NCBI RefSeq assembly: GCF_900129545.1 | Contig: NZ_FQWB01000005.1 | Location: 62,001-126,000 of the forward strand | Direction of reading: 5' to 3' | Source of the DNA: Flavobacterium fluvii | Lineage (GTDB): Bacteria; Bacteroidota; Bacteroidia; Flavobacteriales; Flavobacteriaceae | Length of the DNA stretch: 64,000 nt | In this document: piece by piece, positions 25,909 through 35,002 of the stretch | Numbering within the stretch: the first letter of the stretch is position 1 | Layout: the number at the start of each line of letters is the position of its first letter | Notes under the pieces: model-generated | Databases searched by the model: none | What the model was told of the DNA's origin: nothing | The model's input: only the letters and a program-made list of their open reading frames with translations | Made by a program: the position numbers and the translations under genes

Positions 25909-27072
25909 TTATTGAAACAGGCTTTTTTCTATTCCCATCTCTAATCCACGCAATTCGGCTAAACCTCTTAAACGGCCAATTCCTGAGTAACCTGGATTTG
26001 TTTTTTTGTTCAAATCATCCAACATTTGATGTCCGTGATCCGGACGCATCGGAATGATTCGTTTTGTTTGTTTTTGCACTTTAAGGATAGATTTCACTAC
26101 CTCGTACATATCTACATCGCCTTCCAAATGGTTGGCTTCATAGAAATTTCCTTCAGCATCGCGTTGCGTGCTTCGCAAATGTATGAAATTCATTTTACTT
26201 CCATGACGATCCACGATTCCCGGCAAATCATTTTCGGCAATAACACCGTAAGAACCCGTGCACATGGTAAATCCGTTTGATGGAGAATCAATTGCGTTTA
26301 ACAACTGTATTAAATCCGCTTCCGTACTCACAACTCTAGGCAAACCTAAAATTGGATAAGGAGGATCATCAGGGTGAATTGCCATTTTTACGCCTACGCT
26401 CTCTGCCACTGGCACAATTTCACGCAAGAAATAATATAAATTTTCTTTCAACCTATTGGCATCAATACCATCATATCCTTGAAGAACTTTCAAGAAATCT
26501 TCCACTGAATAGGATTCTTCTGCACCCGGTAATCCTGCAATAATGTTTTGTTGCAATTTTACTTTATCGGCATCGGTCAACTTTTCAAAAGTGGCTTTTG
26601 CTTTCTCTTTTTGCGCTTCTGTATAAGTGTTTTCTGCTCCAGGTCTTTTTAGAATGAATAATTCGAAAGCGGCAAATTCGTTGATGTCAAAACGAAGTGC
26701 TTTTGAACCGTCGGGCATTTTATAAGACAAATCAGTTCTAGACCAGTCCAAAACAGGCATAAAATTATAGCAAACAGTATAAATACCGCAAGTTGCCAAG
26801 TTTTTGATGCTTTGCTTGTAGTTTTCTATGTAGTTTAAATAATCACCCGATTGCTTTTTGATATCCTCATGAACAGGAATACTTTCCACAACAGAAAAAG
26901 TCAATCCTGCCGCTTCCACTTCATTTTTTCTCTTCATGATTTCATCCACTTCCCACACTTGACCATTTTTAATGTGGTGCAAGGCAGTAACAATTCCAGT
27001 AGCTCCGGCTTGTCTGGCATCAGATAATTTTACGGGATCATTTGGTCCGTACCATCTCCATGTTTGTTCCAT
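25909..27072 (-). CDS. uxuA: Mannonate dehydratase
   Basis: The 387-residue enzyme dehydrates D-mannonate to 2-keto-3-deoxygluconate (KDG). Typical segments include [10 protein letters not shown] at the start, the HPDDPPYP motif (about 239-246), [16 protein letters not shown] and the terminal [10 protein letters not shown], which carry the His, Cys and Asp ligands of the metal in UxuA. Length agrees with the family (about 390). It lies 33 bases downstream of the SDR gene and 70 upstream of the transporter gene. Confidence 0.94.
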   Translation of the reverse strand: MEQTWRWYGPNDPVKLSDARQAGATGIVTALHHIKNGQVWEVDEIMKRKNEVEAAGLTFSVVESIPVHEDIKKQSGDYLNYIENYKQSIKNLATCGIYTVCYNFMPVLDWSRTDLSYKMPDGSKALRFDINEFAAFELFILKRPGAENTYTEAQKEKAKATFEKLTDADKVKLQQNIIAGLPGAEESYSVEDFLKVLQGYDGIDANRLKENLYYFLREIVPVAESVGVKMAIHPDDPPYPILGLPRVVSTEADLIQLLNAIDSPSNGFTMCTGSYGVIAENDLPGIVDRHGSKMNFIHLRSTQRDAEGNFYEANHLEGDVDMYEVVKSILKVQKQTKRIIPMRPDHGHQMLDDLNKKTNPGYSGIGRLRGLAELRGLEMGIEKSLFQ

Positions 27073-27105
27073 ACTTTATGTATATAATATTTTAAGTACT
27101 GTTTT

Positions 27106-27930
27106 TTAAACTCCGCTAAACGCACTAAAACCTCCATCGATAGGAATAACGACACCCGTCACAAAAGAGGATGCGTCATCACATAAATAAAGCGTGGTGC
27201 TGATTAAATCTTCAGGTTCTCCAAATCTTCCCATAGGGGTTTGACCAATGATGGTATTCCCTCTAGGTGTTAATTCGCCGTTTTCCGTAGTCAATAAAGC
27301 ACGGTTTTGGTCTGTCAAGAAAAACCCTGGAGCCAAGGCATTCACACGAATACCCACTTTTGAAAAATGTACTGCCAACCATTGCGTAAAATTGGAAACA
27401 GCAGCTTTTGCGCCGCTGTATGCCGGTATTTTCGTCAAAGGTGTAAAGGCATTCATCGAAGAAATATTCAAAATGCTGCAACCTTTTTTACCAATCATGT
27501 CTTTTGAAAAAACTTGTGTTGGCAATAAAGTCCCGATAAAATTCAAATTGAAAACAAATTTTATCCCTTCGGCGTCCAAATCGAAAAAAGTTTTGAAACC
27601 TTCGGTATCATTTAGCAAGTCCTCCTCCAACAAAAATGGATTAGAAGTGGTTCCCAATGGATGGTTTCCTCCTGCTCCGTTGACCAAAATATCGCAGCTT
27701 CCCAATTTTTCGTTGACTTCTTTTTTGGCGGCTTCCAATGAGTCTCTTTCCAACACATTGGCGGCAAAGCCAATGGCTTTGCCCCCTGCTGCATTGATTT
27801 CGTCGGCAACTCGATCTGCCGCATCTTTTTTCAAGTCCAAAACGGCTATTTGGTAGCCCTGTTTGGCCAATGCTTTTGCCAATGTACCACACAAAACTCC
27901 TCCTGCACCAGTTATTACTACTGTTTTCAT
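27106..27930 (-). CDS. SDR-family D-mannonate oxidoreductase
   Basis: The 274-residue protein is a classical short-chain dehydrogenase: GAGGVLCGTLA nucleotide-binding loop (about 8-18), NGAGG (about 84-88), the catalytic Ser in NISSMNAF and YSGAKAA (Tyr-x-x-x-Lys). E. coli UxuB is an unrelated long-chain enzyme; in Bacteroidetes this SDR adjoins uxuA and is annotated as the fructuronate reductase, so the call rests on family and neighbourhood. It starts 3 bases after the aldolase stop. A DEH reductase or gluconate 5-dehydrogenase role is the alternative. Confidence 0.82.
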   Translation of the reverse strand: MKTVVITGAGGVLCGTLAKALAKQGYQIAVLDLKKDAADRVADEINAAGGKAIGFAANVLERDSLEAAKKEVNEKLGSCDILVNGAGGNHPLGTTSNPFLLEEDLLNDTEGFKTFFDLDAEGIKFVFNLNFIGTLLPTQVFSKDMIGKKGCSILNISSMNAFTPLTKIPAYSGAKAAVSNFTQWLAVHFSKVGIRVNALAPGFFLTDQNRALLTTENGELTPRGNTIIGQTPMGRFGEPEDLISTTLYLCDDASSFVTGVVIPIDGGFSAFSGV

Positions 27931-27933
27931 CTA

Positions 27934-28596
27934 TTATTTTTTAATAGAATGAATCAAACTTAGCACTTTTTTGGTTTCAGATTCGATAGTTGCGTAATCT
28001 TTGTCAGCCATTAATTGTTTGCTGATTAATTTGCTTCCCATACCTACTGCAGAAACTCCGGCTTTGAACCAACCACCGATGTTTTCGGCTGTTGTGTCAA
28101 CACCACCTGTAGGCATAAATCTTAAATTTGGGAAAATATCTTTGATTCCACTCAAGAAATCAGGTCCCAACATGTTTCCAGGGAACAATTTGATGAATTT
28201 TACTCCTGCATTTTCGGCAGCAATAATTTCTGTAGGAGTCATACAACCTGGGCTGTATAAAACTTCTTTGCTTTTCAAGAAAGTAGCCACTTCGGGAACA
28301 AAACCAGGACTGATAAAGAAATCAGCTCCAACAGCCAAATATTCTTGAGCTTGTTGCAGGTTTTTGATGGTTCCAATTCCAAGCAATAAACCAGGCATTT
28401 CTGCATTTCTTACTTGAACCATTTTAGTGAAGTTGCTTAAAGCAGTTTCTCCACGACTTGTATATTCAACCGCTTTGATTCCAGCTCTGTAAATTGCTCT
28501 TAACACTTCTATTGTTACGGTTTCGTCTGCATTGAAGTACAAAGGAAGCATTCCTTGTTCTACGATTGCATCTGTTACATTTTGAATTTTACTCAT
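27934..28596 (-). CDS. eda: KDPG/KHG aldolase
   Basis: The 220-residue enzyme cleaves 2-keto-3-deoxy-6-phosphogluconate to pyruvate and glyceraldehyde-3-phosphate. The Schiff-base lysine is K136 in KFIKLFPGN, and the catalytic Glu and Arg are E44 and R48 in AVEYTSRGE, in register with E. coli Eda (E45, R49, K133). The start at 28596 is used because upstream codons encode a Lys-rich stretch overlapping the preceding gene. Confidence 0.94.
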   Translation of the reverse strand: MSKIQNVTDAIVEQGMLPLYFNADETVTIEVLRAIYRAGIKAVEYTSRGETALSNFTKMVQVRNAEMPGLLLGIGTIKNLQQAQEYLAVGADFFISPGFVPEVATFLKSKEVLYSPGCMTPTEIIAAENAGVKFIKLFPGNMLGPDFLSGIKDIFPNLRFMPTGGVDTTAENIGGWFKAGVSAVGMGSKLISKQLMADKDYATIESETKKVLSLIHSIKK

Positions 28597-28603
28597 TTTA
28601 TTT

Positions 28604-29053
28604 TTAGATTTTAACTTTAAATACCAATTTTTTGATTTCTCCTTCTCCAATCATTGGAGCATGCACATCCTCTGGGTAAAATATTCCAAATTGTCCATCG
28701 GTTAATTGAAAATACATGTCGGGAGCATCATTAAAAAAACGCACGTCCTTTTCTGGATTATAATCTCCATTTGGCGTCACACATTTTTCTCTTGGTTTCC
28801 AAGCTATAGTTTCCAATCCATTTACGCAAACTTGAATGTCTATGTTTTTATCATGACATTCAAACTTGGCCAAACTAGCTTCCGCAGTTTTTCCATTTGC
28901 AGTACTTACAATAACTTTCAGGCCGTCTTCAATTTGAATAACTCCGTTTTCTAAAGTTGCAATGTCATTTTGATTTATAAAATCAAATGCTTTTGCAAAT
29001 AAAGGGTTCAAGCCACTGTATTTTGATGCGTTATTTAGTGTATCTATTATCAT
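28604..29053 (-). CDS. YhcH/YjgK/YiaL family protein
   Basis: The 149-residue protein matches the DUF386 cupin-like family: AKFECHDKNIDIQVCVNGLETIAW (about 63-86), FNDAPDMYFQL and FYPEDVHAP with the conserved metal-binding His and Glu. Family members sit in operons for sialic acid, uronate or other sugar use and are thought to act as sugar-processing anomerases or auxiliary cupins. It lies 10 bases after the kinase gene, inside the uronate operon. Confidence 0.88.
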   Translation of the reverse strand: MIIDTLNNASKYSGLNPLFAKAFDFINQNDIATLENGVIQIEDGLKVIVSTANGKTAEASLAKFECHDKNIDIQVCVNGLETIAWKPREKCVTPNGDYNPEKDVRFFNDAPDMYFQLTDGQFGIFYPEDVHAPMIGEGEIKKLVFKVKI

Positions 29054-29063
29054 AATTACTTAA

Positions 29064-30107
29064 TTATCTGGCAACTCTTCCAGAAGCATCACCTCCCATA
29101 AGTTTAGAAACTTCTTCTACAGTAACCAAGTTAGCATCACCTTTGATAGTGTGTTTCAAGCAAGAAGCTGCAACAGCAAAATCCAATGCGTTTTGATCAT
29201 CATCTGGATAAGTCAATAATCCGTAGATCAAACCTCCCATAAATGAATCTCCACCACCTACTCTATCAACGATATCCGTAATTTGATATTGACGAGTTTG
29301 CAACATTTGTTTTCCATCGTATAAAACTCCAGCCCAAGTGTTGTGAGATGCAGAGATAGAACCTCTTAAAGTAGTAATTACTTTTTTGGCTCTTGGGAAT
29401 TTTGCCATCATTTGTTGACAAACAGACAAGAAAGCTTCTGCTTTTACATCATGTCCATGAGTTTGAACTGCTGCTCCTTCTGGTTTGATTCCAAAGTGCA
29501 TTTCAGCATCTTCTTCATTTCCTAAAATCACGTCGCAATAAGATGTCAACTCAGTCATGATAGCTTCACGATCTCCACCGTATTTCCATAGTTTAGCACG
29601 GTAATTCAAATCTGTTGAAATAGTAACACCCAATCTACTTGCAGCTTTTACAGCTTCCAAACAAGCATCGGCAGAACTTTGAGAAATTGCTGGAGTAATA
29701 CCGGTCCAGTGGAACCACTCTACTCCTTTGAAAACTTCGTCCCAGTTGATCATCCCTGGTTGGATATCAGACATTGAAGAGTGTGATCTATCGTAAACTA
29801 CTTTACTTCCTCTGCTTACAGCTCCAGTTTCAAGAAAATAAATTCCCAAACGATCTCCACCCCAAACAATATTATCTACACCAACTCCTCTTTTGCGCAT
29901 TTCCATCATCGCACATTCTCCAATATCATTTTTTGGTAAACGTGTTACAAAATCAACTGAAATTCCATAGTTTGCCAGTGAAACAGCTACATTAGACTCT
30001 CCACCTCCATAAACAACATCAAAATTGTCTGCTTGTGAAAATCTTAAAAATCCTTGTGGTGCTAATCTCAACATAATCTCACCAAATGTTACTACTCTTT
30101 TTCCCAT
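29064..30107 (-). CDS. kdgK: Sugar kinase, 2-keto-3-deoxygluconate kinase (paralogue 1)
   Basis: The 347-residue PfkB-family kinase phosphorylates KDG to KDPG. It has the N-terminal substrate motif (YGGGESNVAVSLA, about 33-45), the STDLNYRAKLW segment and the C-terminal DRVGGGDSFMGGLIYGL motif with the catalytic Asp. The next gene upstream is a diverged copy of it with all catalytic motifs kept. It is separated from the second kinase by about 45 bases, so they are in the same operon. Confidence 0.9.
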   Translation of the reverse strand: MGKRVVTFGEIMLRLAPQGFLRFSQADNFDVVYGGGESNVAVSLANYGISVDFVTRLPKNDIGECAMMEMRKRGVGVDNIVWGGDRLGIYFLETGAVSRGSKVVYDRSHSSMSDIQPGMINWDEVFKGVEWFHWTGITPAISQSSADACLEAVKAASRLGVTISTDLNYRAKLWKYGGDREAIMTELTSYCDVILGNEEDAEMHFGIKPEGAAVQTHGHDVKAEAFLSVCQQMMAKFPRAKKVITTLRGSISASHNTWAGVLYDGKQMLQTRQYQITDIVDRVGGGDSFMGGLIYGLLTYPDDDQNALDFAVAASCLKHTIKGDANLVTVEEVSKLMGGDASGRVAR

Positions 30108-30152
30108 CTTTCTAATTGTTATTAATATTTATATTTAGTTTATTTATTTAAG

Positions 30153-31160
30153 TTATCTAGATACTCTTCCACCTCCGGAACCTCCCATAAGTGCCTTTAT
30201 TTCATTTACGGTAGCCAAATTGATGTCTCCTGAAATGGAGTGTTTCAAACAAGTCGCCGCCACTGCAAATTCAAGTGCCGTTTGAAAATCTTCCGGCCAA
30301 GTAATCAATCCATAAATGATTCCGGCCATAAAGGCATCTCCTGCACCAATTCTATCTATAATGTGCGAGATATTGTATTCTCGGGAATGCAATAATTCTT
30401 TGCCATTCCATAACGAAGCACTTATGCTGTTCGAAGAAGCGTTGGCGTGCATTCTATGAGTGGACACCACGATCTTCAATTTAGGAAATGCTTTCATCCA
30501 ATTGGCAAAAACTATGTCTTCGGTATCATTTTCTTTTGCTTCAACTCCCAACACTGATTCGGATTCGCCAATACCCCCCAATAACAAGTCGCAATGCTTG
30601 ACCAAATTAGGCATTATTTCATTGGCCTTTTTTCCATATTTCCATAAAGTAGGTCGGTAATTCAAATCGGCAGATATCGTCAATCCCATTCTGGAGGCAA
30701 CCAATAATGCTTCTTCGCATATTTCAGCCAAATCAAGAGAAAGAGACGGAGTTATTCCCGACCAATGAAACCCATCGGCATCCTTGAAAATAGTTTCCCA
30801 GTCAATCATGCCCTTTTTCAAAGTGGAAAACGAAGAATCTTCCCTGTCATAAACGACTTTTCCCGGTCTTTCTGATGCGCCTTGTTCAAAATAATATATT
30901 CCGAGTCTTTTACCTTGAATCAAGGCAACTGGATCCACACCAAAAGAACGCAACATACTCAAGGAAGATTCTCCCAATTCATTTGGTGGTACAGCGGTTA
31001 TAAATTTCACGGGGAGCCCAAACTTAGACAACGAGGCAGCAACGTTGGCTTCTGCACAACCATAATATAAATCAAATGAGGTGGCTTGGGTAAGTCTCAA
31101 GTGGCTTGGAGGAGAAAGTCTGAGTAATATTTCTCCAAAAGTTACGATTCGTTTAGACAT
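30153..31160 (-). CDS. Sugar kinase, KdgK-like (paralogue 2)
   Basis: The 335-residue protein is a PfkB-family kinase aligned over its whole length with its neighbour. The motifs are intact but altered: YGCAEANVAASLS instead of YGGGESNVAVSLA in the substrate loop, and DRIGAGDAFMAGIIYGL with the catalytic Asp. It lies first after the promoter. The start is taken at 31160 (MSKRIVTFGEI); an in-frame ATG at 31187 overlaps the promoter region. It may prefer a different keto-deoxy sugar acid. Confidence 0.88.
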   Translation of the reverse strand: MSKRIVTFGEILLRLSPPSHLRLTQATSFDLYYGCAEANVAASLSKFGLPVKFITAVPPNELGESSLSMLRSFGVDPVALIQGKRLGIYYFEQGASERPGKVVYDREDSSFSTLKKGMIDWETIFKDADGFHWSGITPSLSLDLAEICEEALLVASRMGLTISADLNYRPTLWKYGKKANEIMPNLVKHCDLLLGGIGESESVLGVEAKENDTEDIVFANWMKAFPKLKIVVSTHRMHANASSNSISASLWNGKELLHSREYNISHIIDRIGAGDAFMAGIIYGLITWPEDFQTALEFAVAATCLKHSISGDINLATVNEIKALMGGSGGGRVSR

Positions 31161-31195
31161 AGAAATATAATTTTCGTGTTCGCACACGCACCTTG

Positions 31196-31225
31196 CAAAT
31201 ATAAAAAAAAAGTTAGGTTAAACAA
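31196..31225 (-). promoter_or_regulatory. Promoter of the hexuronate operon (TTG-N19-TATATTTG)
   Basis: On the minus strand TTG at 31225-31223 is 19 bases from TATATTTG at 31203-31196, a textbook Bacteroidetes promoter, about 35 bases before the first kinase start. Confidence 0.75.
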
Positions 31226-31234
31226 GGGATTTAA

Positions 31235-31279
31235 AAAAAATATAAATTATGGTTTTTGACATAAAAAAATATAAATTTA
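31235..31279. promoter_or_regulatory. Direct repeat in the divergent control region
   Basis: AAAAAATATAAATTAT (31235-31250) and AAAAAATATAAATTTA (31264-31279) lie 29 bases apart between the operon promoter and the LacI-type regulator gene. They could be operator half-sites, but the A+T content makes chance similarity possible. Confidence 0.3.
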
Positions 31280-31308
31280 CACCATATTAAAAAACACAAA
31301 CAGCCATC

Positions 31309-32337
31309 ATAACAATCAAGAAAATAGCAAAAATTGCCAACGTGTCTGTTGGAACAGTAGATAGAATTATTCACAATCGCGGTCAAGTATCTGAAGAGAA
31401 TATAGAAAAAGTGAACGCGATAATTAAAGAATACGGCTATACCAAAAATATTTTTGCCAGTAATCTAGCCTTCAACAAAAAATTCAAATTTGCCGTTTTT
31501 CTTCCTAAAAACAAAAATATAGAGTATTGGCAAGCTCCCATAATTGGAATAAAAAAAGCTGCGGAAGAGCTGGCTAAATTTGGAGTCATTATTGATTATT
31601 TTTTCTTTGATTACAATACCATCTCTTTCAACGATACGGCTAGCAAACTATTGGAACTCGACTACGAAGGTCTTTTGTTTGCCCCCATATTTTACGAAGA
31701 ATCGATTTCCTTTTTGAAAGAATACAAGAAAAAAAACATTCCAATCGTGATGATTGATTCCAATCTTCAGGAGATTGATGGCATTGCCTACATTGGTCAA
31801 GATTCTTATCAAAGTGGGTATCTGGGAGGAAAACTGATCAGTTACGGCATCAAAACCGAGAGTAATGTCTTGATATTGAAAATTACCCGAAATGTGGAAA
31901 GCACGACAAGAACCAACGTTTTTCTACAAAGAATAAAGGGGTTTTATTCCTATTTTAAAGAGAACAAACATCTTCCAAAATTTAATTTTACCGAAATAAG
32001 CATAAAATATGATACGGAAAAACAATTGACAAAAGACATGTTTGTTGGGATTGATTGTGTTTTCGTGCCTAATTCCAGAGTTCACGTCATCGCCAAATTC
32101 ATCAAAGATAACAACCTAAAAGATATCCGGGTGGTTGGTTACGAATTATTGAAACAAAATTTAAAATTCTTGAACGACGGTGTCATCGACTTTTTAATTC
32201 ATCAGAAACCAGAAGACCAGGGTTATCTGGGAATCAATCATTTGTACAAAAAAAGTGTACTGAAAGAACCGGTTGAAGACATACACTATATGCCGCTAGA
32301 AATTATTGTCCAAGAAAATTGCACCATAAAAAAATAG
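31309..32337 (+). CDS. LacI-family transcriptional regulator with a non-standard start codon
   Basis: The protein has a LacI-type helix-turn-helix (IKKIAKIANVSVGTVDRIIHN) followed by a periplasmic-binding-protein-like sugar domain (from about residue 60, KFAVFLPKNKNIEYWQAP). The only ATG, GTG or TTG at the front is GTG at 31342, which would remove the first DNA-contacting helix. The frame upstream to a stop at 31288 has no ATG, GTG or TTG, so translation probably begins at ATA (31309) or ATC (31306), or the start codon has been changed. It is divergent from the uronate operon and should sense a pathway intermediate. Confidence 0.8.
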   Translation: MTIKKIAKIANVSVGTVDRIIHNRGQVSEENIEKVNAIIKEYGYTKNIFASNLAFNKKFKFAVFLPKNKNIEYWQAPIIGIKKAAEELAKFGVIIDYFFFDYNTISFNDTASKLLELDYEGLLFAPIFYEESISFLKEYKKKNIPIVMIDSNLQEIDGIAYIGQDSYQSGYLGGKLISYGIKTESNVLILKITRNVESTTRTNVFLQRIKGFYSYFKENKHLPKFNFTEISIKYDTEKQLTKDMFVGIDCVFVPNSRVHVIAKFIKDNNLKDIRVVGYELLKQNLKFLNDGVIDFLIHQKPEDQGYLGINHLYKKSVLKEPVEDIHYMPLEIIVQENCTIKK

Positions 32338-32381
32338 CAGTATCCTAATTTTTGATTGTTTCCTAATCATTTCCAAAAACC

Positions 32382-32416
32382 AAAAACCCCACAAAATTAG
32401 ATTCTGTGGGGTTTTG
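32382..32416. terminator. Bidirectional terminator after the regulator gene
   Basis: The stem AACCCCACA / TGTGGGGTT with flanking A and T runs serves both the regulator and the opposing exported-protein gene. Confidence 0.8.
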
Positions 32417-32470
32417 ATATTAAAATTTACTCGAAAAAACTATCTAAACAAAGAGGACTTAAATCTTCAA

Positions 32471-32974
32471 TTATTTAGCGTTAACTACATTCTGCAAATT
32501 TGTTTTAAATTCCTTGCTTTTTTCGGGTGTTATGGTATAAACCACTTGTTTCGTGCCAGTATTAATGATGACTTGTTTTAAATCCAAGGTCAATCCAAGT
32601 ACAGGAGGACTTGCCAATTTTAAAGTACATGCACCATCAAAATAACCATCAGTCTCGATTGTTTCCTGCTCGGTCACAGCTGTACCATCACTGAACACTG
32701 CCGAAATAGTCATGTTACTGTTAAGCGCATCCGTAAAAAAACCATCCATTACCAACATGACATGATAGGTATTTTTCAAATCGGCACCCTTAAATTCGTG
32801 ACGCGTGATAGTATACTTCAACCCTTTGGCCAAAACTGGAAATCTTTTACTACAATCCAACTCAAAACGACCTACATCACCAGCTTCATTAACTGAAGTA
32901 ATTATTTTTGCGACCTGAGCATTCATCACTAAACTTGTTAGCACAAATACGATTGATAATGCAAGTTTCCTCAT
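32471..32974 (-). CDS. Exported protein of unknown function
   Basis: The 167-residue protein has a signal peptide (about 1-19, ending MNA). The rest is beta-rich with a GDVGRFELDCSKRFPVL segment near the N terminus and a YTITPEKSKEF end. I do not recognise a family. It precedes the transaldolase gene in the opposite reading order: it lies 12 bases downstream of the transaldolase stop on the same strand, so both may be on one transcript. Confidence 0.65.
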   Translation of the reverse strand: MRKLALSIVFVLTSLVMNAQVAKIITSVNEAGDVGRFELDCSKRFPVLAKGLKYTITRHEFKGADLKNTYHVMLVMDGFFTDALNSNMTISAVFSDGTAVTEQETIETDGYFDGACTLKLASPPVLGLTLDLKQVIINTGTKQVVYTITPEKSKEFKTNLQNVVNAK

Positions 32975-32986
32975 TATTTACAAGTT

Positions 32987-33643
32987 TTATTTATTTCCTT
33001 TTTCGAAATCAGCAACGAATTGTGCCAATCCAATATCTGTCAATGGGTGTTTCAACAATCCGTAAATTGCAGAAAGTGGTCCAGTGATAACATCTGCACC
33101 AATTTTGGCACAGTTTACGACATGCATCGTGTGACGAACTGAAGCAGCAAGAATCTGGGTTTCGTAACCGTAGTTATCATAAACCAATCTAATTTCTTCT
33201 ATAAGTGCCAATCCGTCTGTAGATATATCATCCAATCGACCAATGAACGGAGAAACATAAGTAGCTCCTGCTTTAGCAGCCAACAAAGCTTGTCCAACCG
33301 AGAAAACCAAAGTAACATTGGTTCTGATTCCTTTGTCCGAAAAATATTTGGCAGCCATGATACCTTCTTTGGTCAAAGGCAATTTTACCACGATTTGCTC
33401 ATGCAATTCAGCCAATTCTTCCCCTTCTCTCACCATTCCTTCAAAATCAAGCGCATTCACTTCGGCACTTACGTCACCATCCACAAGATTGCAAATGTCA
33501 ACATAATGTTTCAAGATATTGTCTTTACCCGCAATACCTTCTTTTGCCATCAATGACGGGTTTGTAGTAACTCCATCCAATACGCCTAACGCTTGCGCTT
33601 CCTTAATCTGGGCTAAATTAGCCGTGTCAATAAAAAATTTCAT
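32987..33643 (-). CDS. tal: Transaldolase, small type
   Basis: The 218-residue enzyme belongs to the transaldolase/fructose-6-phosphate aldolase family (FsaA 220, TalC about 215). It starts [10 protein letters not shown] and has [13 protein letters not shown] (about 24-36). The Schiff-base lysine is K87 in [10 protein letters not shown]. At the position of FSA's Q59 it has Glu (E61 in SAEV), a change that favours transaldolase over aldolase activity. It transfers dihydroxyacetone units in the pentose phosphate pathway. Confidence 0.9.
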   Translation of the reverse strand: MKFFIDTANLAQIKEAQALGVLDGVTTNPSLMAKEGIAGKDNILKHYVDICNLVDGDVSAEVNALDFEGMVREGEELAELHEQIVVKLPLTKEGIMAAKYFSDKGIRTNVTLVFSVGQALLAAKAGATYVSPFIGRLDDISTDGLALIEEIRLVYDNYGYETQILAASVRHTMHVVNCAKIGADVITGPLSAIYGLLKHPLTDIGLAQFVADFEKGNK

Positions 33644-33698
33644 GTTCTGTTTATTTATTTAATTTGTGTTTTATAATGATTTATTTGGGTATTGCTGA

Positions 33699-33743
33699 AC
33701 TCCCAAAAAATAAAAATTAAGCACGAGAATCCCTCACGCAAAA
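33699..33743 (+). repeat. Second copy of the 45-bp intergenic unit
   Basis: CTGAACTCC, AAAATAAAAATTAAG and AATCCCTCACGCAAA occur in the same order and spacing as at about 22250-22302. Confidence 0.55.
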
Positions 33744-33773
33744 TTCGGTGCCAATTTACAAATTTATAATCAC

Positions 33774-33905
33774 TTAACAGAATTGTTTTTGTTCAATTCT
33801 TTCAATTCGTACCGGTTTTTTTTCCAGAACTTCCATTAAATCATCACCATAAATTTCGATATTGTCAATTATCCCACTCGTTTCTTTGGATATTCTGCGA
33901 ATTAT
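33774..33905 (-). pseudogene. Possible C-terminal remnant of a protein gene
   Basis: Reading the minus strand from a stop at 33906-33908 down to the stop at 33774-33776 gives about 44 codons with normal composition, including ETSGIIDNIEIYGDDLMEVL and then EKKPVRIERIEQKQFC, with no ATG near the front. It could be the tail of a lost gene; I cannot name a family. Confidence 0.25.
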
Positions 33906-34125
33906 TTACCACAAGCAGCCAAACAGGAATGATGATACATTTATTATGACTATCCGTAACCAATAACAAAAGCCTAAAAACACGCAACCGATTGTGTGAA
34001 TTAACACAAATCTCTCAAGAAAAGCAAAAAAAATCTGTGGAAATCAGTGCAATTTTGGCCAAAAAAATTGTCTGATACCCTTTGCGAACTGCCAAGTTTC
34101 CCAATTAGTCTAAAAAAAAACACAA

Positions 34126-34929
34126 CTACAATCCATAATGATTCATCAACATTTTTTCATATACTTTGTCGGGTAAAATTCGTTTCAATACAATAGAAAA
34201 TTTCTGTAAAAAAGCACCCACTTTATAATGAATTCGAGGTTCTTTGGTTTCGATGATTCGATACACCGCTTCTGCCATTTCGTTAGGATTACTGCCGCTA
34301 TCCACGTGTTCGTCCATCATTTTAAGCGTATTTCCATATGGAATCTCATAAGCAGAGTCCTTGAACAAGGGAGCGTGAAAACGTCCCGAAGCAATATTGG
34401 TGGCAAAATCACCCGGAGCCACATTGGTAATATGGATTCCAAAAGATTTAACTTCCATCCTCAAAGCTTCCGTAATTAATTCCAACGCCCCTTTGGAAGC
34501 CGAATACACGCTGCGATACGGCAATCCCATATATCCCGCAATAGAAGTTATATTGATGATCAACCCAGATTTTTGGGCTCGCATTTGGGGCAAAACCGCT
34601 TTCATCACTTCTATGGGACCAAAGAAATTGGTCTCGAAATTGTTCCTGATTTCCTCGGTTGGAATTTCTTCCAAAGGCCCCGTGATACCCACTCCTGCAT
34701 TATTGATGACAATATCCAATCGACCTGAAACAGCAATAATTTTGGCGACAGCCGATTGAATCGAATCTGTATTTCGAACATCCAAAGCAACTAGAGGAAA
34801 AACTGAATTCGGTACTCGTTCCGGATTTCTGCTCGTTCCGTAAACCACGAAACCTTTATGATGCAAATACTCTCCAATGGACTTCCCTATTCCTGAAGAA
34901 CCGCCTGTAATTAAAACTACTTTGCTCAT
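34126..34929 (-). CDS. SDR-family oxidoreductase
   Basis: The 267-residue protein is a classical short-chain dehydrogenase: GGSSGIGKSIGE (about 9-20), NNAGVG (about 77-82), the catalytic Ser in NITSIAGY and YSASKGAL, and the downstream NVAPGDFATN. Substrate is not predictable. It is transcribed away from the SRP RNA region and has an A+T-rich leader. Its neighbours suggest no pathway. Confidence 0.88.
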   Translation of the reverse strand: MSKVVLITGGSSGIGKSIGEYLHHKGFVVYGTSRNPERVPNSVFPLVALDVRNTDSIQSAVAKIIAVSGRLDIVINNAGVGITGPLEEIPTEEIRNNFETNFFGPIEVMKAVLPQMRAQKSGLIINITSIAGYMGLPYRSVYSASKGALELITEALRMEVKSFGIHITNVAPGDFATNIASGRFHAPLFKDSAYEIPYGNTLKMMDEHVDSGSNPNEMAEAVYRIIETKEPRIHYKVGAFLQKFSIVLKRILPDKVYEKMLMNHYGL

Positions 34930-35002
34930 TTTTAAATTTTAGATATAGGTAAAAATAAAAAAATCTTCCCTTGGGAAGACTACTTTTCGTATAAAATAAA
35001 AA

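Larger units (their letters stand above)
33644..34125. other. 482-base spacer with a repeat unit and a possible gene remnant
   Basis: About 33699-33743 carries a copy of the 45-bp unit found at 22250-22302. A minus-strand 44-codon frame at 33774-33905 (listed separately) looks protein-like. Nothing else is recognisable. Confidence 0.5.

Noticed and set aside
31342-32337. GTG at 31342 as the true start of the LacI-type regulator
   Set aside because: It would remove the first part of the DNA-binding helix-turn-helix although the upstream codons encode it perfectly; kept only as an alternative.
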